This document shows, in pieces, positions 44,051 through 53,525 of a stretch of 64,000 bases of DNA. Numbering within the stretch: the stretch's first letter is position 1; every line of letters starts with the position of its first letter. The stretch comes from Flavobacteriales bacterium. GTDB taxonomy: Bacteria > Bacteroidota > Bacteroidia > Flavobacteriales_D > Sanyastnellaceae. A program made the translations under genes and the position numbers. Under the pieces are notes generated by a model that did not search any database, had not been told where the DNA came from, and worked only from the letters and a program-made list of their open reading frames with translations. Location of the stretch: assembly GCA_027491075.1 (NCBI GenBank), contig JAIXWX010000022.1, forward strand, positions 186,001-250,000, given 5' to 3'.

Positions 44051-45952
44051 ATGGACACCGATGGTTTTGAAAATCTCACGAAAAACGGGCTAAATTTGTT
44101 CAGTCATATGATAGATAAAAATGATTTTCTGGGTAGAATAATCCATGAGCTTGAAACCTCCTTCAAGAGCAATCAGTTTAAGGACTTAGAAGCCCCAATT
44201 GTAGAGCTCAAAGACCTTTCTTCTGGATCTGAATGGGTTTCACTAAAACAAACTATTTGCGCCTTTCTCAACACACAGGGGGGATATGTGATTTGTGGTA
44301 TAAGAGAACGTCATAAGCAATATAGTTTTCCTGGCTTCGATAGAAATAATGAAGGAAAAATCATAGAACTGAGAAATAAATTTTTCACAAATGATAATGA
44401 CGTACTACTTGACTTATCAGAGAATATAGATTTTGAATATCGGACAATCTTAGATAAAACCATTGCGGTGATAACTGTTCGTCCAATAAGTGAGGATTTA
44501 AAGTTTTTGAAATTTGACAATGTTTATTACGAGCGTATATTAACCCAAGATAAAAAAATACCTTCGGCTAAAATTACTCAACATCGAGAGTATAAAACCG
44601 AGTTGGAGTATTCAAAAGAGATCAGTATTGTTAAAAATGCGACACTAGAACATTTAGACATTGATAAAATCAACCAATTTATTATTAAGGTCAATACGAC
44701 AGGAAAAAAAGAGACCGTTAAAAAAGACCTTCGCGATGCGGCCGATTTCTTAAGAAGACGTTACTGTGTTAATGCAGAAGGTGCAGTGACCGTTCTCGGG
44801 TTATTACTTTTTGGAAAAGAGCCTTTTCAGCATCTTGAATATCGGGCCGAGGTAGATTGCTATTTTGAAACAGGTAACGAGATTGGACGAGACAAGAGAA
44901 TTTCTCAAAACGATGTGATGAACTTAATGGATGACGCCTTCTCTTTTGTTTGGGGTCACATAAAGGTGGGTAGAAGCTACGTAGGCGGTGGAAGAAGCGA
45001 GCCAGAATTTCCAGAAAAATTAGTTCGAGAGGTAATCAATAATGCATTTGCGCATAGAGATTACGTTGCTAATAAATTTATTACTATTAAGATAAACCCT
45101 GGAGAAAGTATTGAAATTAAAAATCCTGGAGGTTTTAAGCAAAAGATGCTAATAACTGACACTACTACGGATATTGAGATAAGAAGAGTCATTTCAGGGG
45201 TGCCAGAAACAAAAAACCCAAAGCTTGCCAATGTATTAAAGGCATTTGACAAAATTGAGAGTCAAGGAATTGGCATGGCTACGCTTGTTAGTGTTTGCCT
45301 TGAAAATCAAATAGATGTGCCTTACTTTGACTTATCTGTTCCAGATACTATTTCTTTAGTTATACCATCTGGGAAGCTTATAGACGATGAAACACAAATG
45401 TGGCTGAACTCATTCTATGGATATCTTCAGAAACTCCTAAATGGACGAATGACCAGAGAGCATGAATTGGTTTTGGCTTACTTGCTCAAATCAGAGCGAC
45501 TAAATCAAAGACGACTCTACACCATACTGCTAAGTCCAAGTAACAATCACTTCGATGTACTTTCTGATCTAAAAAAAGCGGACCTTATTATGGAGCAGCA
45601 GCCAGCCAGTTCAGATCAAACGCCAGTTTACATTTTGAGAAAAGAGCTAACAATCGAGGATTTCATTTTACAAATCGAAAATCTATCAGGAAAATCTTTA
45701 GCAGACTATGAAGATACCTATAGGAGAGTTTTGAATATAATATATAGATATAATCGCTACAACAATCAGTCTATAAAACCAAACGTAATAACACCCGAAT
45801 TATATTCTCAACTTCACGGTAAGGAAATTGAACCAACTAAGTACGAAAGTTTAGGGCGTAAAGTGAGAAAGATTTGTGGCGAACTTTTGAAGGCTGACAT
45901 ACTTTCAAAAAAAGAGGATAAGTCTTACGAAATCAGAGGAGCAAGAGATTAA
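44051..45952 (+). CDS. AlbA_2/Schlafen-type domain protein with ATP-binding domain
   Basis: A 633-aa protein of the group annotated as AlbA_2 (Schlafen) ATP-dependent or transcriptional regulator proteins. The N-terminal AlbA_2 domain (about 45-180) shows FLNTQGGYVICGIRE, the conserved Asn and glycine strand of the fold. A GHKL-like ATPase domain follows (about 215-440), with EKLVREVINNAFAHRDY, SIEIKNPGGF and ESQGIGM. The last 200 residues are charged and probably include winged helices. Proteins of this build are frequent in accessory and defence islands, but many have unknown roles, and no toxin or nuclease partner is adjacent. Codon use is visibly more AT-rich than in neighbouring genes, suggesting transfer. 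ATG 44051 is chosen over the TTG next to it. Confidence 0.75.
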   Translation: MDTDGFENLTKNGLNLFSHMIDKNDFLGRIIHELETSFKSNQFKDLEAPIVELKDLSSGSEWVSLKQTICAFLNTQGGYVICGIRERHKQYSFPGFDRNNEGKIIELRNKFFTNDNDVLLDLSENIDFEYRTILDKTIAVITVRPISEDLKFLKFDNVYYERILTQDKKIPSAKITQHREYKTELEYSKEISIVKNATLEHLDIDKINQFIIKVNTTGKKETVKKDLRDAADFLRRRYCVNAEGAVTVLGLLLFGKEPFQHLEYRAEVDCYFETGNEIGRDKRISQNDVMNLMDDAFSFVWGHIKVGRSYVGGGRSEPEFPEKLVREVINNAFAHRDYVANKFITIKINPGESIEIKNPGGFKQKMLITDTTTDIEIRRVISGVPETKNPKLANVLKAFDKIESQGIGMATLVSVCLENQIDVPYFDLSVPDTISLVIPSGKLIDDETQMWLNSFYGYLQKLLNGRMTREHELVLAYLLKSERLNQRRLYTILLSPSNNHFDVLSDLKKADLIMEQQPASSDQTPVYILRKELTIEDFILQIENLSGKSLADYEDTYRRVLNIIYRYNRYNNQSIKPNVITPELYSQLHGKEIEPTKYESLGRKVRKICGELLKADILSKKEDKSYEIRGARD

Positions 45953-46105
45953 GGATTTTCTCATTTGTAAAAGATATTGACTTTAGCGTTGAACCTCATC
46001 ATAAAAGGAAATTTAATACTTACAAGCTCAGCTATTGAACAATATGTATTTGTGATTAGGAGATATGTGATTACAGATGGTATGGTTTGTGGTCGAAGGA
46101 CGTTG

Positions 46106-46113
46106 TAATTTTG
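46106..46113 (+). promoter_or_regulatory. -7 promoter element (TAATTTTG) for the sialate esterase
   Basis: Perfect TAnnTTTG ending 4 nt before ATG 46118, with TTTG 16 nt upstream. It predicts a leaderless mRNA. Confidence 0.5.
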
Positions 46114-46117
46114 AACG

Positions 46118-47533
46118 ATGCGAAAAAAAGTAGTTCTATCCTCGTTATTCAGTGCGTTCATGTCTTTGTTTGTTCAATCTCAATTTACCATTCCTTATTT
46201 TATACAAGACGGAGCGGTGCTGCAGCGCAATGCCGTGATGGAATGGAATGGAAAGGCCAAACCTCTTTCAACCATCATTATTAAAACCGGTTGGGATAAA
46301 TCAGAATTCGTCGTTCAATCTGATAGTCTTGGACGGTGGTCCTACCCCATCAACATGGGATCTGAGGGTGGTCCGTTTGTAATTCAATTCCAAAATGAGA
46401 AAAAAGAAATCAGTGTAGATAATATTTATTTAGGCGACGTTTGGATCTGTTCAGGTCAAAGTAACATGGAATGGAGACCAAATCAAGGTCTGTCTTCAGG
46501 TATGGAGATCGTAAAATCCTATTCTGATGATCAATTGCGTTTTTTTACTGTTCCCCGCAACGCCTGCAGTGATGAACAACCTACCATTAAATCCACTTGG
46601 CAAGCCGCTACACCATCATCTAATTTCAATTTCTCAGCAGCTGGATTTTTCTTTGGAAAAATGCTGCGCGACTCTCTAAAAATTCCAATAGGTATTATTA
46701 ATGCTACGTGGGGTGGTACCAAAGCAGAGCATTGGATGCAGGAAGAAACACTTCAAAACAACAATGATTTTTCAAATTTACTTTCTGACTACAAATACGG
46801 TGTGAAAGGAGAACAGTTGCATCCCTTTAGCACTGCCTTATGGAACGGAATGATAGCACCACTTACCTCGCAACCCATCACAGGTGTTTGCTGGTATCAA
46901 GGTGAGTCCAACGCAGGGGATCCGCTTCTCTACGCCAAACTGCTTCCTTCCTTGATTTCTAGTTGGAGAAAAGCATGGAAAAAGGACTTTCCTTTTTACA
47001 TAGTACAAATAGCTCCATTTGATTACGACATTGCTATATACGCTTCTATGACGCGCGAAGCACAACGACTCACCGCACTCAATGATTCTCTCAGCGGTCT
47101 GGTGGTAACCACAGACATTGGCGATTTGAAAGATATTCATCCATTAAACAAAGAAGCCGTAGGTGAAAGACTCGCTCGAGTCGCTTTAGCCAAACACTAT
47201 AATATAGATTTACCTTACTCAGGCCCCATGCTGGATAGTGTTCAAAAGGAGTCCGACAAGTTGATTCTAACATTTAAGTTCCTTCAATTTCCAAAAGACA
47301 CCTTTCTCCCGCTGAATTGTTTTAGAATTGCTGGAGAAGATGGAGTTTTCAGAGAGGCCAATGCGTATTTAGAAGATAACAGAGTATGGGTTAGCAATCC
47401 TGCCATTCAAGAGCCTCAGTATGTGCGGTTCGCTTTCGAATCAGGTGATTTGCCCAATTTCGTCAACGAGCATGGACTTCCGGCTTCCCCTTTTCGAACA
47501 GATCCGTTTGAAATGAATCTTCCCCCTAAATAA
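46118..47533 (+). CDS. Sialate O-acetylesterase family protein
   Basis: Exported carbohydrate esterase, 471 aa, removing O-acetyl groups from sialic acid or other glycans. A signal peptide (MRKKVVLSSLFSAFMSLFVQS) is followed by a beta-rich domain and then the SGNH-type core with nucleophile Ser in WICSGQSNMEW (about residue 113). Further family motifs are GIINATWGGTKAEHWM and GVCWYQGESNAGDP. The catalytic Asp/His are in TTDIGDLKDIHPLNK. No lipobox or T9SS domain is present, so the protein is expected in the periplasm. It is 49 bp before an acyltransferase gene of the envelope-glycan run, which may add the same type of acyl group that this enzyme removes; that link is inference. Confidence 0.88.
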   Translation: MRKKVVLSSLFSAFMSLFVQSQFTIPYFIQDGAVLQRNAVMEWNGKAKPLSTIIIKTGWDKSEFVVQSDSLGRWSYPINMGSEGGPFVIQFQNEKKEISVDNIYLGDVWICSGQSNMEWRPNQGLSSGMEIVKSYSDDQLRFFTVPRNACSDEQPTIKSTWQAATPSSNFNFSAAGFFFGKMLRDSLKIPIGIINATWGGTKAEHWMQEETLQNNNDFSNLLSDYKYGVKGEQLHPFSTALWNGMIAPLTSQPITGVCWYQGESNAGDPLLYAKLLPSLISSWRKAWKKDFPFYIVQIAPFDYDIAIYASMTREAQRLTALNDSLSGLVVTTDIGDLKDIHPLNKEAVGERLARVALAKHYNIDLPYSGPMLDSVQKESDKLILTFKFLQFPKDTFLPLNCFRIAGEDGVFREANAYLEDNRVWVSNPAIQEPQYVRFAFESGDLPNFVNEHGLPASPFRTDPFEMNLPPK

Positions 47534-47582
47534 GGTTTTGTAGACTGTCTTGAATGTTCTTCTTTTGCACTCGCAAAGGAAA

Positions 47583-48830
47583 ATGATGAGCAATACTTCT
47601 TTTCAGCGATTGATTGCCCTAGATGGAGTTCGAGGACTCGCAGTAACCTTATTGGTATTGAGTCACTTTATGATTTCAAAAGAATGGGAGTCAACAGATA
47701 CTTGGAAAATTGTGCATGGAGGTTGGCTCGGGGTGGATTTATTTTTCGTCTTAAGCGGGTTTCTCATCACAGGAATATTGATCGATACTCGAGATAAAGC
47801 AACGTATTTTGGAAGTTTCTTCAAGCGCCGATTGCTACGCATTTTTCCACTTTATTACTTCTGTCTTCTCATTGCTCTTTTTTGTGTTTATTTCATTGAG
47901 AAAGCCCCAGAACGTCTGACAGGATATGACAGCATGGGTTGGTTTTTTGCCTACGCTTCCAACATTGCCATTGCATTAAAGGATGCATGGACATATCAAA
48001 GTGATATAGTCACCATGGGGCATTTTTGGTCGCTCGCCGTGGAAGAGCAATTCTATTTGGTTTGGCCTTTCGTCGTGTATTTTGTACCCCTTCGCTGGTT
48101 ATTGGCTTTGTCGGGACTGATCGTTTTTACGGGTCCAGAAATTAAGGATTACTTCGACGGCTTCTTTGGAAAAGATTCCCTCGCATCCTATGTATTAACC
48201 CCTTGCAGAATGGATGCACTTGCAGCTGGCTCTTTACTTGCTTGCCTATTGCGATTGGATAAAAAAGATACACCAAAGAATCCGCACGACTTTAGATACC
48301 CCGCCCTTTTCTTAGTAGCATTATGGATAATCAGCACTTATAAAGCTTGGAAACTCGACGATATCGATCTTAAATGGAACGCCGCCATCTATCTATTTGG
48401 AATGTTCATCGTCTTGCCCCAACGCAAGTGGATTGCCTATATCATGTTTGTATATGGAGCGCTCACTACAGGAGAAATTCTAATTGAAGGTGGTCATCAG
48501 GAAAAATGGACTTTCCCGATCCTGTTTTTCTTCTCTTTCTTGTATTTAAGTTTAGAAAAAACATGGATTAAAGCACTTTGTGAAACGCGCTTTCTTACCC
48601 ACATGGGGAAGTACAGTTATGCCATTTATATTTTTCATCATTTCTGCAAACCGTGGTGGGAATACCTTTTTGGAAATGAGTTATTCTCTGGAAAGTATAA
48701 CCCATGGATTGCTCAAGGTTCCTATATCGTATTGGCTTCATTGGGCACTTATGTACTTGCGAGAATCAGTTGGGTAATCATCGAAAAGCCTATGCTCGAT
48801 CTCAAAGAGAAGTGGGCACCTGTCAAATAA
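47583..48830 (+). CDS. Acyltransferase family 3 membrane protein
   Basis: Integral inner-membrane O-acyltransferase (OafA/YrhL-like), 415 aa, with about ten hydrophobic helices. The N-terminal signature is RLIALDGVRGLAVTLLVLSH, with LGVDLFFVLSGFLITGIL and the following FFKRRLLRIFPLYY. The EEQFYLVWP motif (about 165) is also typical. These proteins acylate extracytoplasmic glycans. The open frame extends to a TTG at 47550, but the ATG at 47583 (or 47586) gives the usual start just before the first helix. It begins a compact run with nhaA and three glycosyltransferase-like genes. Confidence 0.9.
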   Translation: MMSNTSFQRLIALDGVRGLAVTLLVLSHFMISKEWESTDTWKIVHGGWLGVDLFFVLSGFLITGILIDTRDKATYFGSFFKRRLLRIFPLYYFCLLIALFCVYFIEKAPERLTGYDSMGWFFAYASNIAIALKDAWTYQSDIVTMGHFWSLAVEEQFYLVWPFVVYFVPLRWLLALSGLIVFTGPEIKDYFDGFFGKDSLASYVLTPCRMDALAAGSLLACLLRLDKKDTPKNPHDFRYPALFLVALWIISTYKAWKLDDIDLKWNAAIYLFGMFIVLPQRKWIAYIMFVYGALTTGEILIEGGHQEKWTFPILFFFSFLYLSLEKTWIKALCETRFLTHMGKYSYAIYIFHHFCKPWWEYLFGNELFSGKYNPWIAQGSYIVLASLGTYVLARISWVIIEKPMLDLKEKWAPVK

Positions 48831-48842
48831 AAATAGAAGATC

Positions 48843-49997
48843 ATGCGCTATGTAACTGTGCTCTTTGGAGATTTTTTTAAAAGTGAAAAAGCAGGTGGCA
48901 TTTTATTGGCGAGTGCAGCTATCCTGTCTCTTTTATTAGTGAATTTAGAAATATGGCCGACGCTCCCAGATCAGTTAAAGTCTTACTTAGATGTAGGGGT
49001 TCCAGGTTTAAAACTGAGCATTGAGCACTGGGTGAATGATTTATTCATGGCCATCTTTTTCCTTTTGATAGGTCTAGAATTAGAACGTGAGATCTATGCA
49101 GGAGAGTTATCGGTTTTGAAAAAGGCCTCTTTACCCATTGCCGCAGCGCTCGGAGGAATGTTACTTCCTGCTTTAATACACTTTTTATTCAATACGGGAA
49201 CTCCCACACAATCTGGATGGGGCATTCCCATGGCTACTGACATAGCCTTTGCATTAGCCATGCTAACTGTGCTTGGAAAAAAAGTGCCTACTACAGTAAA
49301 AGTGTTTCTCACCGCCCTTGCTGTAATTGATGATCTAGGGGCCATTCTGGTTATCGCTATTTTCTATTCTTCAGGAATCAAATGGATGATGCTAGGAATA
49401 TCTCTAGGTATTTGGGGAGTCCTTCTCCTGTTGAATAAACTCAAAGTCAATAAACTTTTTCCATATCTCCTGGGAGGAATTGCCATGTGGTACTTCATGT
49501 TGCAATCTGGGGTGCATGCCACCATTTCGGGAGTTCTCCTCGCATTTGCAATTCCGTTTGGAAATGGTGGTGCTGCTAGTCCATCATTTTACTTGCAACA
49601 TAAGCTACACTATCCCGTGGCATATTTTATACTGCCTGTTTTCGCTTTTGTAAACACCGCCATCGTATTGACTCCAGATGTATTTTTCACAGCGGATTTT
49701 TCAAATATGCTCGGTATTGGTTTAGGCTTGGTTGTAGGCAAACCCATCGGGGTGTTTCTATTTTCAGTCATCGCTATAAAGCTTGGAATAAGTCAGCTTC
49801 CAAGCGGGATGAATTATCTGCAAGTAGCCGCTACAGGGATGCTAGCCGGAATCGGATTTACTATGGCCATATTTATTTCTTTGCTTGCCTTTGATGACCC
49901 ATTTTTTGTGCTTCAATCAAAAATGGCCATTATTATAGGATCTGTTATATCCGCAGTATTTGGTTTACTCACCTTTCAATGGAGCTTTAGGAAATGA
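48843..49997 (+). CDS. nhaA: Na+/H+ antiporter NhaA
   Basis: Inner-membrane antiporter exporting Na+ for protons, 384 aa with about twelve helices. The ion-binding residues fall at the same numbers as in E. coli: Asp133 in MATDIAFALA and the Asp163-Asp164 pair in VIDDLGA. HWVNDLFMAIFFLLIGLELE matches the first conserved block, and the glycine-rich GMLAGIGFTMAIFISLLA the last. It is 12 nt after the acyltransferase and overlaps the next gene by 4 nt (ATGA), so it is embedded in the envelope operon, an unusual partner. Confidence 0.96.
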   Translation: MRYVTVLFGDFFKSEKAGGILLASAAILSLLLVNLEIWPTLPDQLKSYLDVGVPGLKLSIEHWVNDLFMAIFFLLIGLELEREIYAGELSVLKKASLPIAAALGGMLLPALIHFLFNTGTPTQSGWGIPMATDIAFALAMLTVLGKKVPTTVKVFLTALAVIDDLGAILVIAIFYSSGIKWMMLGISLGIWGVLLLLNKLKVNKLFPYLLGGIAMWYFMLQSGVHATISGVLLAFAIPFGNGGAASPSFYLQHKLHYPVAYFILPVFAFVNTAIVLTPDVFFTADFSNMLGIGLGLVVGKPIGVFLFSVIAIKLGISQLPSGMNYLQVAATGMLAGIGFTMAIFISLLAFDDPFFVLQSKMAIIIGSVISAVFGLLTFQWSFRK

Positions 49998-50680
49998 TTG
50001 TTGATATCATTATACCCGCTCTGAATGAAGAGAAGAGCATAGGTAAAGTTTTGGGAGAAATTGATCATCCTGAAATCCGGCATATTATTGTTGTAAACAA
50101 CGGATCCACTGATCGCACCGCGGAGGTCGCTCGTGAGGGCGGCGCTATCGTTCTGGACCAGCCATTAAAAGGATATGGATGGGCATGTCTGAAAGGCATT
50201 GGCTACGCCAATAATGAAAATCCTCCCGCCGATGTTATAGTATTCATGGACGCGGATCACAGCGATTACCCAGAAGAAATTGAACTATTGCTCGCACCTT
50301 TTCGAACCAGAAATGTCGATTTGGTAATTGGCTCAAGAGAAAACGCTCAACGGCAAAAAGGGAGCATGACCATTCCCCAAATATTCGGAAATAGATTGGC
50401 TACCTTCATGATTAGGGTGATTTATAAGCACCGATTTACAGACCTCGGTCCGTTTAGAGCCATCCGTTTTGATAAGTTAAATGCACTGAAAATGAACGAC
50501 AAAACTTATGGCTGGACGGTAGAAATGCAGGTCAAGGCATTGCGTCAAAAGATGAATTGTGAAGAAGTCGCCGTAAAATATCGACCACGTATTGGAGTCA
50601 GTAAGGTGAGTGGTACGGTGAAAGGAACTATTTTAGCGGGCTACAAAATCATTACAACGATTTTGAAATATTCAATTTAA
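49994..50680 (+). CDS. Glycosyltransferase family 2 (dolichyl-phosphate-sugar-synthase-like)
   Basis: A 228-aa GT-A enzyme that probably loads a sugar onto a polyprenyl-phosphate carrier. The N-terminal motif VDIIIPALNEEKSIGKVLGE (residues 2-21), VVNNGSTDRTAEVA and VFMDADHSD (metal-binding Asp-x-Asp) are typical of polyprenyl-phosphate glycosyltransferases. GPFRAIR and GWTVEMQVKAL follow. No membrane helix is present. It overlaps nhaA by 4 nt. A carrier-linked sugar made here could feed the GT-C membrane protein at 52173; this is inference from family roles. Confidence 0.9.
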   Translation: MIVDIIIPALNEEKSIGKVLGEIDHPEIRHIIVVNNGSTDRTAEVAREGGAIVLDQPLKGYGWACLKGIGYANNENPPADVIVFMDADHSDYPEEIELLLAPFRTRNVDLVIGSRENAQRQKGSMTIPQIFGNRLATFMIRVIYKHRFTDLGPFRAIRFDKLNALKMNDKTYGWTVEMQVKALRQKMNCEEVAVKYRPRIGVSKVSGTVKGTILAGYKIITTILKYSI

Positions 50681-50693
50681 CCTTATAACCAAA

Positions 50694-52169
50694 GTGGAAA
50701 TACTCTCGCTCATCGCCATTTGCATCTACGGATTTTTCCTGCTGTTTATATTTTTCTACAGCATTGTGCAATTGAACCTCGCCATACAATATGTGCGTCG
50801 CTTCAGAAGAAAGCTGGTCAAACCTGTCATAAAAGACTCAGACCTTCCTATGGTCACTATCCAACTACCCGTTTTCAATGAGTTGTATGTAGTAGAACGT
50901 CTTATTGATGCAGTCTGTGCTTTTGACTACCCAAAAGACAAAATGGAAATCCAGCTTTTGGATGATTCTACGGATGAATCTTTAGAAGTAGGAAGAAAAA
51001 AAGTAGAAGAGAAAAAAGCATTGGGCTTTGACATCAAGCAAATCATACGTCCAGAACGCAAAGGCTTTAAAGCAGGTGCTTTGGCCTATGGTTTAGATAT
51101 TTCTAAAGGGGAATTCACCGCGATTTTCGACGCAGATTTTGTTCCACGTCCAGATTTCTTGAGACAAACCATTCCCTACTTTTTTGTACACGACCGCGTG
51201 GGTGTCGTTCAAACTCGTTGGGAGCACTTAAATGAAGATTATTCGCTGATTACGCGTTTGCAAGCATTTGGATTGGACGCCCACTTCACGGTGGAGCAGA
51301 TGGGAAGAAATGCTGCTAAGCACTTTATCAACTTCAATGGAACTGCTGGAGTCTGGAGAAAGTCTACCATTTACGATGCAGGCGGTTGGCAAAGCGATAC
51401 CATTACGGAAGATTTGGATCTTAGCTACCGTGCTCAACTGAAAGGTTGGGACTTTATCTACTTACCAGAAATTGGAAGTCCTGCAGAATTGCCGGCTGAG
51501 ATGAATGCTTTGAAAGCACAACAATTCCGTTGGACCAAAGGAGCAGCGGAATGTACAGTGAAAAATATGCCCAAGGTATTGGGTGCAAAAGACCTAGGTT
51601 TTTCTCATAAAGTGCATGCTTCTTTTCACTTGATGAATTCAGTAGTGTTTTTGTGTATTCTGGGTATTTCTCTTCTCAGTGTTCCCATGCTGATGATCAA
51701 GTTTCACTTCAAACAATTTGAAACCTTGTTCTTGATTGCATCGGCTTTCTTAGTAAGCTTTTTTATCCTAGGATATTTTTATTGGGTGAGCCGCCCACCG
51801 GCACCATTTTTCAAAAAGCTGGGTCGCTTTGTAATTGATTTCCCAATGTTTTTGAGCGTTAGTATGGGGCTTTCACTGCACAACGCGGTTGCCGTTTTAG
51901 AAGGATTCACCGGAAAAAAATCAGCTTTTGTTCGTACTCCAAAATTTGCCATTAGCACTGGAAAGAAAGGAACATGGACCGATAAAAAATACCGTGCAGT
52001 AAAGATCTCTCCTCTCACACTCGGAGAGTTTTTGATGGCTTGCTACTTCATCACAGGGATGGTACTTGCATTCTATTATGATGACTTTGGATTGTTCCCA
52101 TTTCACTTCATGCTGACGGTTGGTTACCTCTTTGTTACGTTTTATTCCATTAAACACGCGCGTGCTTAA
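50694..52169 (+). CDS. Cellulose-synthase-like processive glycosyltransferase family 2
   Basis: Membrane GT2 enzyme of 491 aa, of the beta-mannan/glucan-synthase-like type. One N-terminal helix (about 3-27) precedes the GT-A domain with VTIQLPVFNELYVVERLIDA, FDADFVPRP (D-x-D), TITEDLDLSYRAQ (TED) and QQFRWTKGAAE (QxxRW). Four C-terminal helices follow. The D, DxD, TED, QxxRW set is complete, so the enzyme is probably processive. There is no PilZ domain. The start is GTG 50694, 13 nt after the preceding gene; no better ATG lies near. The product cannot be determined; a structural exopolysaccharide or glycolipid is likely. Confidence 0.9.
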   Translation: MEILSLIAICIYGFFLLFIFFYSIVQLNLAIQYVRRFRRKLVKPVIKDSDLPMVTIQLPVFNELYVVERLIDAVCAFDYPKDKMEIQLLDDSTDESLEVGRKKVEEKKALGFDIKQIIRPERKGFKAGALAYGLDISKGEFTAIFDADFVPRPDFLRQTIPYFFVHDRVGVVQTRWEHLNEDYSLITRLQAFGLDAHFTVEQMGRNAAKHFINFNGTAGVWRKSTIYDAGGWQSDTITEDLDLSYRAQLKGWDFIYLPEIGSPAELPAEMNALKAQQFRWTKGAAECTVKNMPKVLGAKDLGFSHKVHASFHLMNSVVFLCILGISLLSVPMLMIKFHFKQFETLFLIASAFLVSFFILGYFYWVSRPPAPFFKKLGRFVIDFPMFLSVSMGLSLHNAVAVLEGFTGKKSAFVRTPKFAISTGKKGTWTDKKYRAVKISPLTLGEFLMACYFITGMVLAFYYDDFGLFPFHFMLTVGYLFVTFYSIKHARA

Positions 52170-52172
52170 TTC

Positions 52173-53525
52173 ATGCTTGAAAAGCTCTCCAGAGCGGGGT
52201 TTCCCGTTATATTTTCCATTCTTTTTCTAGCGCTATCCTTTTTCGGGTACGCAGGTTTGGCATGGTGGGTTGAGCGAGAAGACTACCAAAACCTAACCTT
52301 GTTTTTTGTCTGCTGTTTTTCTGGATATGCTATTTGGTGGTTCAATAGATCGTTCCTCTCGTGGCGTACTATTTTAGTATTTGCTGTCATTTTTAGGGCG
52401 CTTTTTCTCTTTGACGATACTTGTCGTCTATCAGACGATGTGTATCGTTTTATCTGGGATGCCGAGCAACTAGCGGTGGGGCAAAATCCCTATGAATGGA
52501 CTCCGCGTCAATGGGCAGTCCAAAATCCCAATACCATATTTGACGAACACGATGATCTATACAGCTCTCTGAATTCAAAAGAATACTACTCCGTTTATCC
52601 TCCCGTGTGTCAAATGGTTTGGAGTAATTCTGCTTGGATAGCAAAGCTCGCAGGAGTTGGTAATAGTCTAGGACACCGCATCATATTTTTAAAGATCATC
52701 TATTTTATTATTGAAATAACCACCCTACTGCTGCTGGTAAACATCTTGCTCAAACGCGGTCAGGCGGGTCAACTTGCGGGTATCTACGCTTTGAATCCAC
52801 TCATCATTACAGAATTTACCGGCAATTTACATCCTGAGGCTATGATGATACTTCTTTTGGTAATGGCCTCTCTACTGGCTTTTTCTAAACGTCCTCTACT
52901 TGCCTCTATTCCATTTGGATTCGCAATCAGTACCAAGTTCATCCCTCTATTGTTTGTTCCGTTTTTGGCGAAACAATACGGTTGGAAGAAAACGCTCCTA
53001 TTCGGTAGCCTTTCCGTTGGAGTAGCTGCTTTGCTTTTTGTTCCTTTTGTTACTGGTAATCTAATTCATAACATCAGCTCCAGCTTGAGCCTATACTATA
53101 ACATGTTTGAGTTCAATGGCTCTGTTTATTTTGTTATACGAAATTTGATTGAGGGCATCACTGGATATAACTATATCGTCTACATCGGACCCGCTCTTGC
53201 CTTGCTTCTTCTTGTCATTGTCGGTTATTTGTACTTTAAACAGAAAACGACGCTGAGCACTTGCTTGATGGTGTACTTTTTCTATTTGCTTTCTTCGACC
53301 ACTGTCCACCCTTGGTATATGTCGCTGCCCGTTGTGATTGCGGTTTTTACCACTCGCCGCTGGCCTTTGGTAGCCTCGTGTGCCGTTATGCTTAGTTACT
53401 ACTTGTATTCCTTTGGAAAAGAAAATTGGTGGATTATCGGTATTGAGTATACCATCATCCTTGGTTCAGTGATTTGGGATGCGTTTTATCAAAGAAAACA
53501 AATGAACCTTACAGATCCTTCATAG
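52173..53525 (+). CDS. Multi-spanning GT-C-type glycosyltransferase (GT87-like)
   Basis: A 450-aa polytopic protein with about eleven membrane helices. The first extracytoplasmic loop holds SDDVYRFIWDAEQLAVGQNP then YEW, the acidic DD and NPY pattern seen in GT-C mannosyltransferases of the GT87/MptB type. HPWYMSLPVV near the C-terminus is also usual. These enzymes use polyprenyl-phosphate sugars on the outer face of the inner membrane. It starts 3 nt after the GT2 stop. Its 3' end overlaps tex by 17 bp in convergent orientation. The assignment is by pattern; the sugar is unknown. Confidence 0.72.
   Translation: MLEKLSRAGFPVIFSILFLALSFFGYAGLAWWVEREDYQNLTLFFVCCFSGYAIWWFNRSFLSWRTILVFAVIFRALFLFDDTCRLSDDVYRFIWDAEQLAVGQNPYEWTPRQWAVQNPNTIFDEHDDLYSSLNSKEYYSVYPPVCQMVWSNSAWIAKLAGVGNSLGHRIIFLKIIYFIIEITTLLLLVNILLKRGQAGQLAGIYALNPLIITEFTGNLHPEAMMILLLVMASLLAFSKRPLLASIPFGFAISTKFIPLLFVPFLAKQYGWKKTLLFGSLSVGVAALLFVPFVTGNLIHNISSSLSLYYNMFEFNGSVYFVIRNLIEGITGYNYIVYIGPALALLLLVIVGYLYFKQKTTLSTCLMVYFFYLLSSTTVHPWYMSLPVVIAVFTTRRWPLVASCAVMLSYYLYSFGKENWWIIGIEYTIILGSVIWDAFYQRKQMNLTDPS

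Noticed and set aside
48843-49997. nhaA as a horizontally acquired insertion in the glycan run
   Set aside because: Its codon use and spacing match its neighbours, and it overlaps the next gene by 4 nt, so there is no sign of recent insertion.
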